Source: Steroidobacteraceae bacterium (GTDB lineage: Bacteria > Pseudomonadota > Gammaproteobacteria > Steroidobacterales > Steroidobacteraceae). Taken from it: a stretch of DNA of 49,259 nucleotides. The stretch lies in contig JAQSWD010000007.1 of NCBI GenBank assembly GCA_029266835.1, positions 1-49,259 on the forward strand. The letters are read 5' to 3'. The first letter of the stretch is position 1. Each line of letters begins with the position of its first letter. The notes below the pieces were generated by a model. That model saw only the letters and a program-made list of their open reading frames with translations, was not told the origin of the DNA and ran no database searches. Both the position numbers and the translations under genes were made by a program. This document shows positions 1 to 8,578 of this stretch, piece after piece.

Positions 1-60
1 CGCGCGAAGGACCAGGGGCGTAACCGCGTCATCGTCGCGGAAGAATCGGATTTCGAGTGA
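1..60 (+). CDS. C-terminal end of a GGDEF (diguanylate cyclase) protein, 5' truncated
   Basis: Frame 1 reads RAKDQGRNRVIVAEESDFE and then a TGA stop at 58-60. A (Y)xAKxxGRNRV string is the usual last helix and strand of GGDEF domains, so this is most likely the end of a diguanylate cyclase whose body lies before the window. Only 19 residues are visible, so catalytic residues and accessory domains cannot be judged. It converges on csiV, whose stop codon begins at 118; the 57 bases between show no clear terminator. Confidence 0.6.
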   Translation, partial: RAKDQGRNRVIVAEESDFE

Positions 61-117
61 GAGTCGGCTGAAGAGCGGAGGCGTGTCGACGTCGCCGGCC
101 ACGCGCACGCCAAGGAG

Positions 118-747
118 CTAACGCCCACCCGTCCCTTGATTCGCAGGCGTCACCAGCGCGATCACACCGAATGCCGGGTGATCGAAGTAGTTGCGCTCAT
201 AGCGCTTGATGCGCCGCGACTCCGACATCATGAACACCTGCCCCGGTGACGCTCCCAACCCGGCTGGCGGATTCGAGCTCTGGTAGTTCAGTGTCATGCC
301 GAGGTGCAGGTAGGTGCCGGCTTCGAGAAAGATGATCCCCGAGAGACCCGGCACGTTGCCGGCTACCTTGGCCACGGTGAAGCCCGCGCCCGAGCCCCAG
401 GAACTCGCGGTCTGCTGCCACGCGAAGTGGGCGATGGGCTGATAGTTAGAGCTGTTGCGCAGGCGGTTGGCGACGTCGTTCATCTGGAACTGCGAGGCGG
501 GTACCGAGGCCACGAAACGCCCGGTCACGGGTGAGTCCGGCTGGTCCGGGCGTCGGGCTACAGGCTTGACGCTCCAGTCTTCCGCGCCGCCTTGCCCGCT
601 GACGTTGCGGAACACGATGAGCTCGACGGTGTAGACGGTCGACGACGGGGTCTGCGCCCGCGCACCCGAGGCGGGGATCAACCCGGCCACGACGGTCATC
701 GCGGTAAGGCAGAGCAGGGTGGTCAGTCGGCTGTGGGTCGGGTTCAT
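118..747 (-). CDS. csiV: CsiV family periplasmic protein
   Basis: This 209-residue protein has a signal peptide of about 31 residues (basic start, hydrophobic core, SGARA cleavage region). The mature part opens with YTVELIVFRN and contains a PIAHFAWQQ segment, both typical of the CsiV family (Pfam PF10972), described as a peptidoglycan-associated periplasmic protein. The gene lies 22 bp downstream of the mfd stop codon on the same strand, matching the mfd-csiV pairing known in Pseudomonas, so it is probably co-transcribed. The ATG at 747 is the only start that keeps the full signal peptide. Its cellular role is poorly known, and the assignment rests on sequence pattern plus synteny. Confidence 0.75.
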   Translation of the reverse strand: MNPTHSRLTTLLCLTAMTVVAGLIPASGARAQTPSSTVYTVELIVFRNVSGQGGAEDWSVKPVARRPDQPDSPVTGRFVASVPASQFQMNDVANRLRNSSNYQPIAHFAWQQTASSWGSGAGFTVAKVAGNVPGLSGIIFLEAGTYLHLGMTLNYQSSNPPAGLGASPGQVFMMSESRRIKRYERNYFDHPAFGVIALVTPANQGTGGR

Positions 748-769
748 GGGCGAAGTATAGCGGGAGGCG

Positions 770-3700
770 CTATAGGTCCTTTTTCGGGTTCTTTTTCGGG
801 TCCTTTTTCGGATGCTCGGTGGCCGCCTTCACGGGTTTTTCGGACTCTCCGGCCAGCCCCGCCAGGAACTTCTCGGCGAATTCGAAGCGCTCCGTATCGG
901 TCTCCGTTTCCACGGAAATTCGCAATTTGAGAGGCCCTTCCAGTTTGTAATCGCGGTCGGGGTGTTGCACCAGGCGTATGACCGCGCGCGGGTCGACTTT
1001 GTTCGATTCCTCGAACAGTGCGTAGCCGCCCTGCGGGCTCAGGTCGAGTCGGCGGATTCCGATCCTGCGCGCCGCCAGCTTCAGCCGGGTTACGCGCAAC
1101 AGGTTGGTCGCCGGCGGGGGCAGCGGCCCGAAGCGATCGACGATCTCCTCGGTGAGCTCGTCGATGGCGGCGTTGTCGGGCGAGGCTGCCAGGCGCTTGT
1201 ACATGGCCAGGCGGACGGGCACATCGGCCACGTAGCTCTCGGGCAGCAGCGCCGGCAGACGCAGTTCGACTTCGGCGGTGGCGGCCAGCGGGCGGTCGAG
1301 TGCCGGCTCCTTGCCTTCCTTGAGCGACTTCACGGCCTGTTCCAGCATGTCGAGATACAGGGTCAGGCCGATCTCGGTGAGTTCGCCGCTCTGCGATTCG
1401 CCTAACAACTCGCCGGCGCCGCGGATCTCGAGATCATGCGTGGCGAGCACGAAGCCCGCGCCGAGGTCTTCCAGCGACTCGATGGCTTCCAGCCGCTTCA
1501 GGGCGTCCTGGGTCAGCGCCTTGCGGTTGGGCGTGAGCAGATAGGCGTAGGCGCGGTGATGCGAGCGTCCGACGCGGCCGCGCAGCTGGTGCAGCTGTGC
1601 CAGGCCCAGGCGGTCCGCCCGGTCGATCATGATGGTATTGGCCGTGGGCACGTCGATGCCGCTTTCGATGATCGTGGTGCAGACCAGCAGGTTGAAGCGG
1701 CGGTGATAGAAATCGACCATGAGCTGCTCGAGATCGCGTTCGCGCATCTGGCCATGGCCGATGCGCACCTCCGCTTCCGGAATCAGCTTCGCAAGCTCGG
1801 CCGCGGTCTTCTCGATGGTCTCGACCACGTTGTGCACGAAGTACACCTGGCCACCGCGACGGAACTCGCGCAGCGCGGCTTCGCGCAGCGTGGGCGCGTG
1901 CCACTCGGTCACGAAGGTCTTGATGGCCAGGCGCTCGGCCGGTGGCGTGGTGATCAGCGACAGATCGCGCAGGCCACCCAAGGCCATGTTCAACGTGCGC
2001 GGAATGGGTGTGGCCGTGAGCGTGAGCACGTGCACCTCGGCGCGCAGTGTCTTCAGTTTCTCCTTGTCGCGCACGCCGAAGCGGTGTTCCTCATCGACGA
2101 TGATCAGCCCGAGATCCTTGAACCGCACATTGGCGTGCAGCAGTTTCTGCGTGGCGACGACAATGTCGACGGTGCCTCTCTCGATACCTTCGAGGACGGT
2201 GTTGGTTTCCTTGCCGCTGCGGAAACGCGACAGGCTTTCGATGCGTACCGGCCAGTCGGCGAACCGGTCGCGGAAGTTGTTGGTGTGCTGCTCGGCCAGC
2301 AGGGTGGTGGGTACCAGCACCACCACCTGTTTTCCGGACTGCGCGGCGACGAAGGCGGCGCGCATGGCCACCTCGGTCTTGCCGAAACCCACGTCGCCGC
2401 AGACCACGCGGTCCATGGGTTTTTCGCTGGCGAGGTCGCCCAGCACCTGGCGGATGGCCTCGGCCTGGTCCGCGGTTTCCTCGAAGGGAAAGCTGTTGGC
2501 GAAGGCCTGGTAATCCAGTTCCTTCGATGACAGCGCGGGACCCTTCTTCGCCTGGCGCTGCGCGTACAGGTCGAGTAGTTCGGCGGCCACGTCGCGGATC
2601 TTGTCGGCGGCGCGCTTGCGCGCCCGGGCCCATTGATCGGTGCCCAGCTTGTGCAGCGGCGCGCTTTCGGGCGCCGCGCCCGAGTAGCGCGAGACCAGGT
2701 GCAACTGCTGCACGGGCACGTACAGCTTGTCGCCGCCCGCGTATTCCAGCACCACGAACTCGCCGTCCTGGCCGGCCACCTGCATGACCTGCAGGCCCAC
2801 ATATCGACCAACGCCGTACTCTTCGTGCACCACGGGCGAGCCCGGGCCGAGTGCGGTGAGATCACGGAGAATGGCCTGCGGATCGGATTGCGCGCGCCGG
2901 CGGCGGCGCTCCTGGCGCGCGCGCTGGCCAAACAGCTGCGCCTCGCCGAGCACGGCGATGGGCGGCGTGATGACATGCAGGCCGGCCATTTCCGGCGCGA
3001 TGGAAATGGCGAAGTTCGCGTCGCCATCCACGAATTCATGCCAGCCGCCCAGCACCTTGGGCTTGAGGCCATGCGCGCGCAGCATCTCCAGCAGCACTTC
3101 GCGCCGGCCGGCGGAATCGGCCGCCAGCAGCACGCGGCCCGGAAAGCCGTCGAGAAAATTCTCGAGCGGCGCCAGGGGCCGCTCGGCGCGCAGGTCCAGC
3201 CGCCATTCCTGCGGTGCCCTGGTGGGGAAATTGTGGCCGCCGGCTTCTGCCGGCGACAGTTCCGTATCCACCTTGAACGCATCCATGTCGATGCGCGTGA
3301 ACGCGGCCAGCCGGGTGTGCAATTCCTCCGGCGACAGGAACAGTTCCTCGGGCGAGAGGATGGGCCGCTCGATATCGTGCCGGCGTTCCTCGAATCTTTC
3401 GGCCACGTCGCGCGCCGCGCGGTCCACGGCTCCCGGGAGGTCCGCGCCCGCGCAGACCACGGTGTCCGCGGGTAGATAGTCCAGCAGCGTGTCGGTGGTG
3501 TCGAAGAACAGCGGCAGGTAGAACTCGATGCCCGGCGGCGCCAGTCCGTCGCTCACGCCGCGATAGATGACGCTGCGCGTGGGGTCGCCCTCGAAACGCT
3601 TGCGATATCGCAGGCGGAACGCCTTGACCGATTCGGCGTCCAGCGGCAGTTCGCGGCCCGGCAGCAGGCGCACCTGCTTGAGCGCTTCTCCCGATCGCTG

Positions 3701-4324
3701 CGTTTCCGGGTCGAACTCGCGGATGACTTCGACTTCATCGTCGAACAGGTCCACGCGCAACGGCGTGGTGGTGCCCATGGGGAACACGTCGAACAGCGAG
3801 CCGCGCAGCGCGAACTCGCCCGGCGCCGTGACCTGCGACACCGAGGCGTAGCCGCTTTCGACCAGCCGCGCGCGCAGCGGCTCGATCGGCAGCTTGTCGC
3901 CGACGGACAGATTGAAAGTGCGGCCATCCACGTAGCCGCGCGGCGCCAGCCGCTGACCCAGCGTATCGGCGGCCGCGAGAATCACCGCGGATTTGAGCCG
4001 CGGAAGTTCGGCCAGCGCCGACAACCGTTCGGAGATGATGTCCGGATGCGGCGAGAACACGTCGTAGGGCAGTACTTCCCAGTCCGCCAGCACATGGATG
4101 CGCGAGGTGGCCTGGTCCTTCGACCCGGTCTTCTGGCCGAGAAAGAAGCCGAGCTCGGCGCGCAGCTGGTCCAACTCGCGCGCGTCGCGCGCAATGACCA
4201 GGTAGGGCCGCGAGTCGGCCTCGATGGCTTCGGCCAGCGCCAGCGAACGCGCTGCGCCATACAACTGGTGCCAGCGCTGACGGCCCTGCGGCGGCGGAAT
4301 GGGGGGGTGGAGGAGTGCGGGCAT
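770..4324 (-). CDS. mfd: Transcription-repair coupling factor Mfd
   Basis: Mfd is a DNA translocase that displaces RNA polymerase stalled at lesions and recruits UvrA. The 1184-residue protein shows the family order: UvrB-like N-terminal domains, the RNA polymerase interaction domain (VVHEEYGVGRYVGL), superfamily 2 helicase motor with Walker A (GDVGFGKTEVA) and DEEH box (IIVDEEHRFG), motif VI region (QLRGRVGR), and the C-terminal TRCF domain. The ATG at 4324 (MPALLHPPIPPP) fits the family N-terminus; an in-frame GTG at 4366 would add 14 unlikely residues. The protein ends in a Lys/Pro tail made by a short DNA repeat. It probably leads a transcript continuing into csiV. Confidence 0.97.
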   Translation of the reverse strand: MPALLHPPIPPPQGRQRWHQLYGAARSLALAEAIEADSRPYLVIARDARELDQLRAELGFFLGQKTGSKDQATSRIHVLADWEVLPYDVFSPHPDIISERLSALAELPRLKSAVILAAADTLGQRLAPRGYVDGRTFNLSVGDKLPIEPLRARLVESGYASVSQVTAPGEFALRGSLFDVFPMGTTTPLRVDLFDDEVEVIREFDPETQRSGEALKQVRLLPGRELPLDAESVKAFRLRYRKRFEGDPTRSVIYRGVSDGLAPPGIEFYLPLFFDTTDTLLDYLPADTVVCAGADLPGAVDRAARDVAERFEERRHDIERPILSPEELFLSPEELHTRLAAFTRIDMDAFKVDTELSPAEAGGHNFPTRAPQEWRLDLRAERPLAPLENFLDGFPGRVLLAADSAGRREVLLEMLRAHGLKPKVLGGWHEFVDGDANFAISIAPEMAGLHVITPPIAVLGEAQLFGQRARQERRRRRAQSDPQAILRDLTALGPGSPVVHEEYGVGRYVGLQVMQVAGQDGEFVVLEYAGGDKLYVPVQQLHLVSRYSGAAPESAPLHKLGTDQWARARKRAADKIRDVAAELLDLYAQRQAKKGPALSSKELDYQAFANSFPFEETADQAEAIRQVLGDLASEKPMDRVVCGDVGFGKTEVAMRAAFVAAQSGKQVVVLVPTTLLAEQHTNNFRDRFADWPVRIESLSRFRSGKETNTVLEGIERGTVDIVVATQKLLHANVRFKDLGLIIVDEEHRFGVRDKEKLKTLRAEVHVLTLTATPIPRTLNMALGGLRDLSLITTPPAERLAIKTFVTEWHAPTLREAALREFRRGGQVYFVHNVVETIEKTAAELAKLIPEAEVRIGHGQMRERDLEQLMVDFYHRRFNLLVCTTIIESGIDVPTANTIMIDRADRLGLAQLHQLRGRVGRSHHRAYAYLLTPNRKALTQDALKRLEAIESLEDLGAGFVLATHDLEIRGAGELLGESQSGELTEIGLTLYLDMLEQAVKSLKEGKEPALDRPLAATAEVELRLPALLPESYVADVPVRLAMYKRLAASPDNAAIDELTEEIVDRFGPLPPPATNLLRVTRLKLAARRIGIRRLDLSPQGGYALFEESNKVDPRAVIRLVQHPDRDYKLEGPLKLRISVETETDTERFEFAEKFLAGLAGESEKPVKAATEHPKKDPKKNPKKDL
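776..813 (-). repeat. mfd: Short tandem repeat encoding the Mfd C-terminal KDPKKNPKKDL tail
   Basis: Three imperfect 12-base copies of a tttttcgggtcc-like unit lie at the extreme 3' end of mfd and encode the repeated K-D/N-P-K tail. Such in-frame repeats can change copy number by slippage without harming the folded protein. The tail is beyond the conserved TRCF domain and is likely disordered. Confidence 0.7.
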
Positions 4325-4419
4325 TCGGGAGCGCGGCAGCTTACAGAGAGCGCGCTCGCAAATCACGCCGGCGCGGGCACCTGCGCCAGGGTCACTTCAA
4401 CGTATCAGCAGGTAGGCGA

Positions 4420-4707
4420 TCAGCCCGAGACGACCACCGAGTGCAGCACCTTGTCGTTCTCGAATACCACCACGAAATGGGGGTAGAACCACTTGGTGAT
4501 GGCGGGGCTGCCGACCGGGCCTGACTTGTTGGACGGCTCGCCGAACTTGGCCTGTACCGCATCCATGGACGAACCCCGTTGCGGGGTTTCGACACCCGAA
4601 GGCTTGATGGTGACCTGTCCGTCGATGGCCAGCGTCTCCGACAATACCGGCGTCGTGACGCCCAGGATGAGGGTGGTGGCGGCGATCTTCAGCGTGCGAG
4701 CAAGCAT
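4420..4707 (-). CDS. Small exported protein of unknown function
   Basis: This is a 95-residue protein with a clear signal peptide (MLARTLKIAATTLILGVTTPVLS, likely cut after the Ser/Glu region). The mature part has RGSSMDAVQAKFGEP followed by a WFYPHFVVVFENDKVLHSVV segment. A hydrophilic helix with 'G-x-S-M-x-x-V-x-x-x-F-G-E-P' followed by beta strands resembles the SmpA/OmlA (BamE-like) fold, where a similar pattern precedes a beta hairpin, but there is no lipobox and no BamE-specific residue could be confirmed. It lies upstream of mfd on the same strand and is divergent from the Lol genes across about 140 bp. Its function is unknown. Confidence 0.7.
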   Translation of the reverse strand: MLARTLKIAATTLILGVTTPVLSETLAIDGQVTIKPSGVETPQRGSSMDAVQAKFGEPSNKSGPVGSPAITKWFYPHFVVVFENDKVLHSVVVSG

Positions 4708-4850
4708 GGCGTCCTCCTACGGCCGGCGACTCGACCGTGGCGGCAATATACCCCCCGCTATGGCAAAGTCAGCCGCTGTCGCCAGCCACCGACTCTAATA
4801 ACAGCCCTTTTTGTGAAGCCCGTCCGATTTTTGGGCAAGATGCGCGCCGA

Positions 4851-6095
4851 ATGATGAATTCCCTGCCCCTGTTCGTCGGCCTTCGCTACGTCCGGGCTCG
4901 TTCCCACAAGTTCTTCGTCTCGTTCATCACCTGGGTGTCGCTGCTCTGTGTGTGCCTGGGTGTGGCCGCGCTGATCGTCATCCTGTCGGCGATGAACGGC
5001 CTGGAAGGCACTCTGCGCAACGGGCTGCTGACGCTGTCGTCGCACGCCCGCATCTTCGTCGCGCCGGAGGCGGCAGCACCGGACTGGAGTGCGCTGGCCG
5101 CGAAGATCCACGCGACTCCGGACGTGACCGGCACGGCGCCATCCATCGAACTGGAGGCGCTGGCCGTGCGCAGGCCCGACATGCTGCCCGTGCGTCTGCG
5201 AGGCATCGATCCCTCGAACGAATTCGAGGTCGCCAAGGTCGGCGGCGCGCTGGTCGAAGGCTCGCTCGACGATCTGACCGCGGGCTCCGAGCACGTGCTC
5301 ATCGGACGGAGCACCGCCATCACGCTGGGACTCGGCCTGGGTGACGCGATCACCGTGCTCGTACCCACCACCGATGCCAACGGCATCCCGGAGCCACGCC
5401 TGCGCGAATTCACGGTGTCCGGCGTGTTCGATGCCAGCGTCACCGAATTCGATTCACTGCTCATCGCGTCGCTGGCCGACGTGCGTTCGCTGTTTCCAAA
5501 CGCCGATGCCCGCATGTCGCTGCAGGTGAATTTTCGCGACGCGCTCCTGGCGCCGGATCGCGTGCGCGCGATCCGCGCGCAGCTTCCGGCCGGCGTGGAG
5601 ATGCGCGACTGGGCCGAGGATCACGCCAGTTACTTCCGCGCGATCCGCATCGAAAAAACCATGGTGGCCATCATCCTCATGCTCATCGTGGCGGTGGCGG
5701 CTTTCTACCTGGTGGCCATGCTGGCCATGGTGGTCACCGACAAACGCACCGACATCGCCATTCTGCGCACGCTGGGCACCTCACCCGGCCAGATCATGAA
5801 GGTGTTCCTGATCCAGGGCAGCGTCATCGCGTGGTTCGGCGTGGCGCTGGGCGTGTTTTTCGGCTGCCTCGTCGGTTACTACGCCGGTGACATCGCCGCC
5901 TTCCTCGAGCGGTTGTTCTCCTTCGAGATCTTCGACTCCGACGTGTACGTCACCACCAAGATCCCGTCCGAGCTGCGCACCAGCCAGGTGCTGTGGATCT
6001 CGGGCATCGCCATGTTGATCACGCTCATGGCCACCATCTACCCGGCCTGGCGTGCCTCGCGCGTGCCGCCCGCCGACGCGTTGCGGTACGAGTAA
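4851..6095 (+). CDS. lolC/E: Lipoprotein-releasing ABC transporter permease (LolC/LolE family)
   Basis: This is one of two homologous permeases that extract outer-membrane-bound lipoproteins from the inner membrane and hand them to LolA. The 414-residue protein has the family plan: N-terminal motif LFVGLRYVRAR, first transmembrane helix at about residues 25-50, a large periplasmic domain, and three C-terminal helices with the coupling segment DKRTDIAILRTLGTSPGQI. It ends in YPAWRASRVPPADALRYE. The ATG at 4851 (or the next codon) matches the family N-terminus; a longer open frame upstream has no family similarity. It is followed 3 bp later by a second permease and then lolD. LolC and LolE cannot be told apart reliably by eye. 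Confidence 0.93.
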   Translation: MMNSLPLFVGLRYVRARSHKFFVSFITWVSLLCVCLGVAALIVILSAMNGLEGTLRNGLLTLSSHARIFVAPEAAAPDWSALAAKIHATPDVTGTAPSIELEALAVRRPDMLPVRLRGIDPSNEFEVAKVGGALVEGSLDDLTAGSEHVLIGRSTAITLGLGLGDAITVLVPTTDANGIPEPRLREFTVSGVFDASVTEFDSLLIASLADVRSLFPNADARMSLQVNFRDALLAPDRVRAIRAQLPAGVEMRDWAEDHASYFRAIRIEKTMVAIILMLIVAVAAFYLVAMLAMVVTDKRTDIAILRTLGTSPGQIMKVFLIQGSVIAWFGVALGVFFGCLVGYYAGDIAAFLERLFSFEIFDSDVYVTTKIPSELRTSQVLWISGIAMLITLMATIYPAWRASRVPPADALRYE

Positions 6096-6098
6096 CCG

Positions 6099-7355
6099 AT
6101 GTTCGGATCCTACGAATGGGCCATCGGCACCCGCTACCTGCGTTCCGCGAATCGCAGCGGCTTCGTCTCGTTCGTGGCCTTCATGTCGGTGTCCGGCCTC
6201 GCGCTGGGCGTGGCCGTGCTCATCGTGGTGATGTCGGTGCTCAACGGGTTCGAAACCGAATTGCGCAACCGCATGCTGGCGGTGACTTCGCACGCGACCA
6301 TCACGGGTGTCGACGGCGTGATCGTGAACTGGCGCAGGGCGCAGGACGAAGCCGCCCGCATGCCCAACGTGGCGGCGGTGGTGCCGTTCATCGAAGCACG
6401 CGGGCTGCTGGCCAATGGCCAGCGCGTGGCCGGCGCCGCGGTGCGCGGCATCCTGCCCGAGGAAGAGGTGCGCGCCGTCGGTCTGGGCGCGCGCATGCGT
6501 CAGGGCACGCTGGCGGATTTGGCGCCCGGAAAATTCCAGGTCATTCTCGGCAGCGCCCTGGCCAGGGAACTGAACGTGAACGTGGGCGACAAGGTGGTGC
6601 TCATGGCGCCCGAGGGTACCGCCACGCCGGCGGGCCTGATGCCTCGCACGCGCCGGTTCACGGTGAGCGGCATCTTCGATTCGGGCATGTACGAGTACGA
6701 CCGCGGTCTCGCGCTGCTGCACTTGCAGGATGCCGCGCGACTGTACCGGCTGGGCGACAGCGTGAGCGGCCTGCGCCTGGCCCTCGACGATCCCTTCCAG
6801 GCGCCGCGGACCGTTCGACAGGTTGCCACGCAGATCGACTACGACGGCGGCGGATATTTCGTGAGCGACTGGACGCGCGATCACGCCACGTTCTTCCGGT
6901 CGATCGAGCTGACCAAGTCGCTGATGTTCTTCATCCAGCTCATCATGGTGGTGGTGGCGGCCATCAACCTGGTGGCGACGCTGGTGATGATCGTGAAGGA
7001 AAAGCAGACCGACATCGCCATTCTTCGGACGATGGGTTCGGCGCCGAAGAACGTGCTGCGCATGTTCCTCGTTCAGGGCGCCATCATCGGGCTGGTGGGC
7101 ACGGCGGCTGGTGCATTGCTGGGCTGGGTGTTGTCGCTGAATGTCACGCGCGTGGTCCAGGGCATCGAAAAAACCCTGGGCATCCAGTTCCTCGATGCGA
7201 GTGTGTATCTCATGAGTGATCTGCCTTCCGAGGTCCGCCTCGGCGACGTGCTGACCGTGTCGGCCATCACCCTGGCGCTGGCGGCGCTGGCGACTATCTA
7301 CCCGGCCTGGCGCGCCGCACGCACGCTGCCGGCGGAGGCTCTCAGGCATGAATGA
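6099..7355 (+). CDS. lolC/E: Lipoprotein-releasing ABC transporter permease, second copy (LolC/LolE family)
   Basis: This 418-residue protein is a paralogue of the preceding gene, with the same four-helix plan: WAIGTRYLRSANR at the start, SVLNGFETELRNRML after helix one, a periplasmic domain with the characteristic ...FTVSGIFDSGMYEYD segment, and KEKQTDIAILRTMGSAPKNV before the last helices. Having two different permeases upstream of one ATPase implies a LolCDE-type heterotrimer rather than the LolF homodimer version. The gene overlaps the start of lolD by 8 bp, so translation is probably coupled. Confidence 0.93.
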   Translation: MFGSYEWAIGTRYLRSANRSGFVSFVAFMSVSGLALGVAVLIVVMSVLNGFETELRNRMLAVTSHATITGVDGVIVNWRRAQDEAARMPNVAAVVPFIEARGLLANGQRVAGAAVRGILPEEEVRAVGLGARMRQGTLADLAPGKFQVILGSALARELNVNVGDKVVLMAPEGTATPAGLMPRTRRFTVSGIFDSGMYEYDRGLALLHLQDAARLYRLGDSVSGLRLALDDPFQAPRTVRQVATQIDYDGGGYFVSDWTRDHATFFRSIELTKSLMFFIQLIMVVVAAINLVATLVMIVKEKQTDIAILRTMGSAPKNVLRMFLVQGAIIGLVGTAAGALLGWVLSLNVTRVVQGIEKTLGIQFLDASVYLMSDLPSEVRLGDVLTVSAITLALAALATIYPAWRAARTLPAEALRHE

Positions 7356-8037
7356 TTCCCCACTGGTTCTCGAAGCCACCGGCGTCGCACGCTCGTTCCG
7401 CCAGGGCCCCATCGATCTGCAGGTGCTGCAGGGCTTGAATTTCGCGGTTCGGGCCGGCGAGCGTATCGCGATCATCGGGGCGTCCGGCTCGGGCAAGACC
7501 ACGCTGCTGCAGATCCTGGGCGGACTGGACAAGCCCAGTGCCGGCACAGTGAAAATCGCGGGCAGCGACATCCATTCTCTGGACGAAAAAGCCCGCGGCG
7601 AATTGCGCAACCGGACGCTCGGCTTCGTCTACCAATTCCACCACCTGTTGCCGGAATTCTCGGCGCTGGAGAATGTCGCGATGCCGCTGCTGATCCGGCG
7701 CACACCGAAGGAGGAGGCGGCGCGCGCGGCGCGCGCCATTCTCGAACGCGTCGGGTTGGGCGAGCGGCTCACGCATCGTCCGCACGAGCTGTCGGGCGGC
7801 GAGCGCCAGCGCGCGGCGGTGGCGCGTGCGCTGGTCACGGGCCCGCGCATCGTGCTGGCCGACGAACCCACGGGCAATCTCGACGGCGGCAATGCCGAAG
7901 CCGTGTTCGCCATGATGCTGGAGCTCAATCGCGAACTGGCGACCAGTCTCATCGTGGTGACGCACGATCGCAAGCTCGCAAGCCGCATGGATCGCGTCCT
8001 CGAGCTGGAACGCGGGAATCTGGTCGAAAGAACGTGA
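7348..8037 (+). CDS. lolD: Lipoprotein-releasing system ATP-binding protein LolD
   Basis: This is the 229-residue ATPase that powers the LolCDE exporter from the cytoplasmic side. It shows Walker A GASGSGKTT, the Lol/MacB-type sequence LGFVYQFHHLLPEFSALENV, the ABC signature LSGGERQRAAVARA, Walker B VLADEPTGNLD and the switch histidine in VVTHD. The HHLLPEF string after the Q-loop is typical of LolD rather than of MacB or FtsE. It is the last gene of the lol operon; its stop abuts the stop codon of the convergent DUF2062 gene with no spacer. Confidence 0.96.
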   Translation: MNDSPLVLEATGVARSFRQGPIDLQVLQGLNFAVRAGERIAIIGASGSGKTTLLQILGGLDKPSAGTVKIAGSDIHSLDEKARGELRNRTLGFVYQFHHLLPEFSALENVAMPLLIRRTPKEEAARAARAILERVGLGERLTHRPHELSGGERQRAAVARALVTGPRIVLADEPTGNLDGGNAEAVFAMMLELNRELATSLIVVTHDRKLASRMDRVLELERGNLVERT

Positions 8038-8556
8038 TTACTTGCTGGCGGCGCCGGCGCGCTCGCGATATCTCTTGCGTACGTTGAAACGCCAGAGCAC
8101 GTCGAGCAGCAAGTAACCGACCAGGCCGAACAGGCTGCCGGTCACCGCGCAGCCCACGAGGAAGGGTTTCCAGACGGGTCCAAGGCCGTTGGCCAGCCAG
8201 TCCCAGCTCAATTCGAACTGGAACGCCAGCGGCGGCGCGTCGGTGACGATCACGCCGACTTTGTAGGCCAGCAGATACGCGGGCACCACGGTGAACGGAT
8301 TCACCAGCAGCAGCGTCACCATGATGGTGGGAATGTGTATGCGGCAGAAGATGGCCACCAGCGCCGCCAACGGTATGTGGATGGGCAGCGGCAAGAAGCA
8401 GATCGCCAGGCCTGCGCCGAATGCGGGCGTCACCGTGCGCCGCTGCAGCGACCACAGTCGCGGGTCACCGAAGAATCGACTGAAGGGCTTCAACGCCCAG
8501 TGGTTGCGCAGGGTCTCGCGGCGCGGCGTGATCTTGCGGAAAAAAAACCGTGGCAT
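8038..8556 (-). CDS. DUF2062 domain membrane protein
   Basis: This 172-residue protein belongs to the DUF2062 family, recognised from the basic N-terminus followed by AFGAGLAICFLPLPIHIPLAA, an IPTIMVTLLLVNPFTVVPAYLLAYKVG segment, and a further C-terminal helix. Two to three hydrophobic spans place it in the inner membrane. The biochemical role of the family is unknown. Its ATG lies only 22 bp from the comEC start on the opposite strand, so the two promoters must overlap the coding regions or each other. Confidence 0.85.
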   Translation of the reverse strand: MPRFFFRKITPRRETLRNHWALKPFSRFFGDPRLWSLQRRTVTPAFGAGLAICFLPLPIHIPLAALVAIFCRIHIPTIMVTLLLVNPFTVVPAYLLAYKVGVIVTDAPPLAFQFELSWDWLANGLGPVWKPFLVGCAVTGSLFGLVGYLLLDVLWRFNVRKRYRERAGAASK

Positions 8557-8578
8557 TCGACGCGCACTTTAACACCGA

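Noticed and set aside
5781..7610. 609-codon open frame antisense to the two lol permease genes
   Set aside because: It is a by-product of GC-rich codon bias; its translation is His/Arg-rich without domain character, and the plus-strand lol genes are certain.
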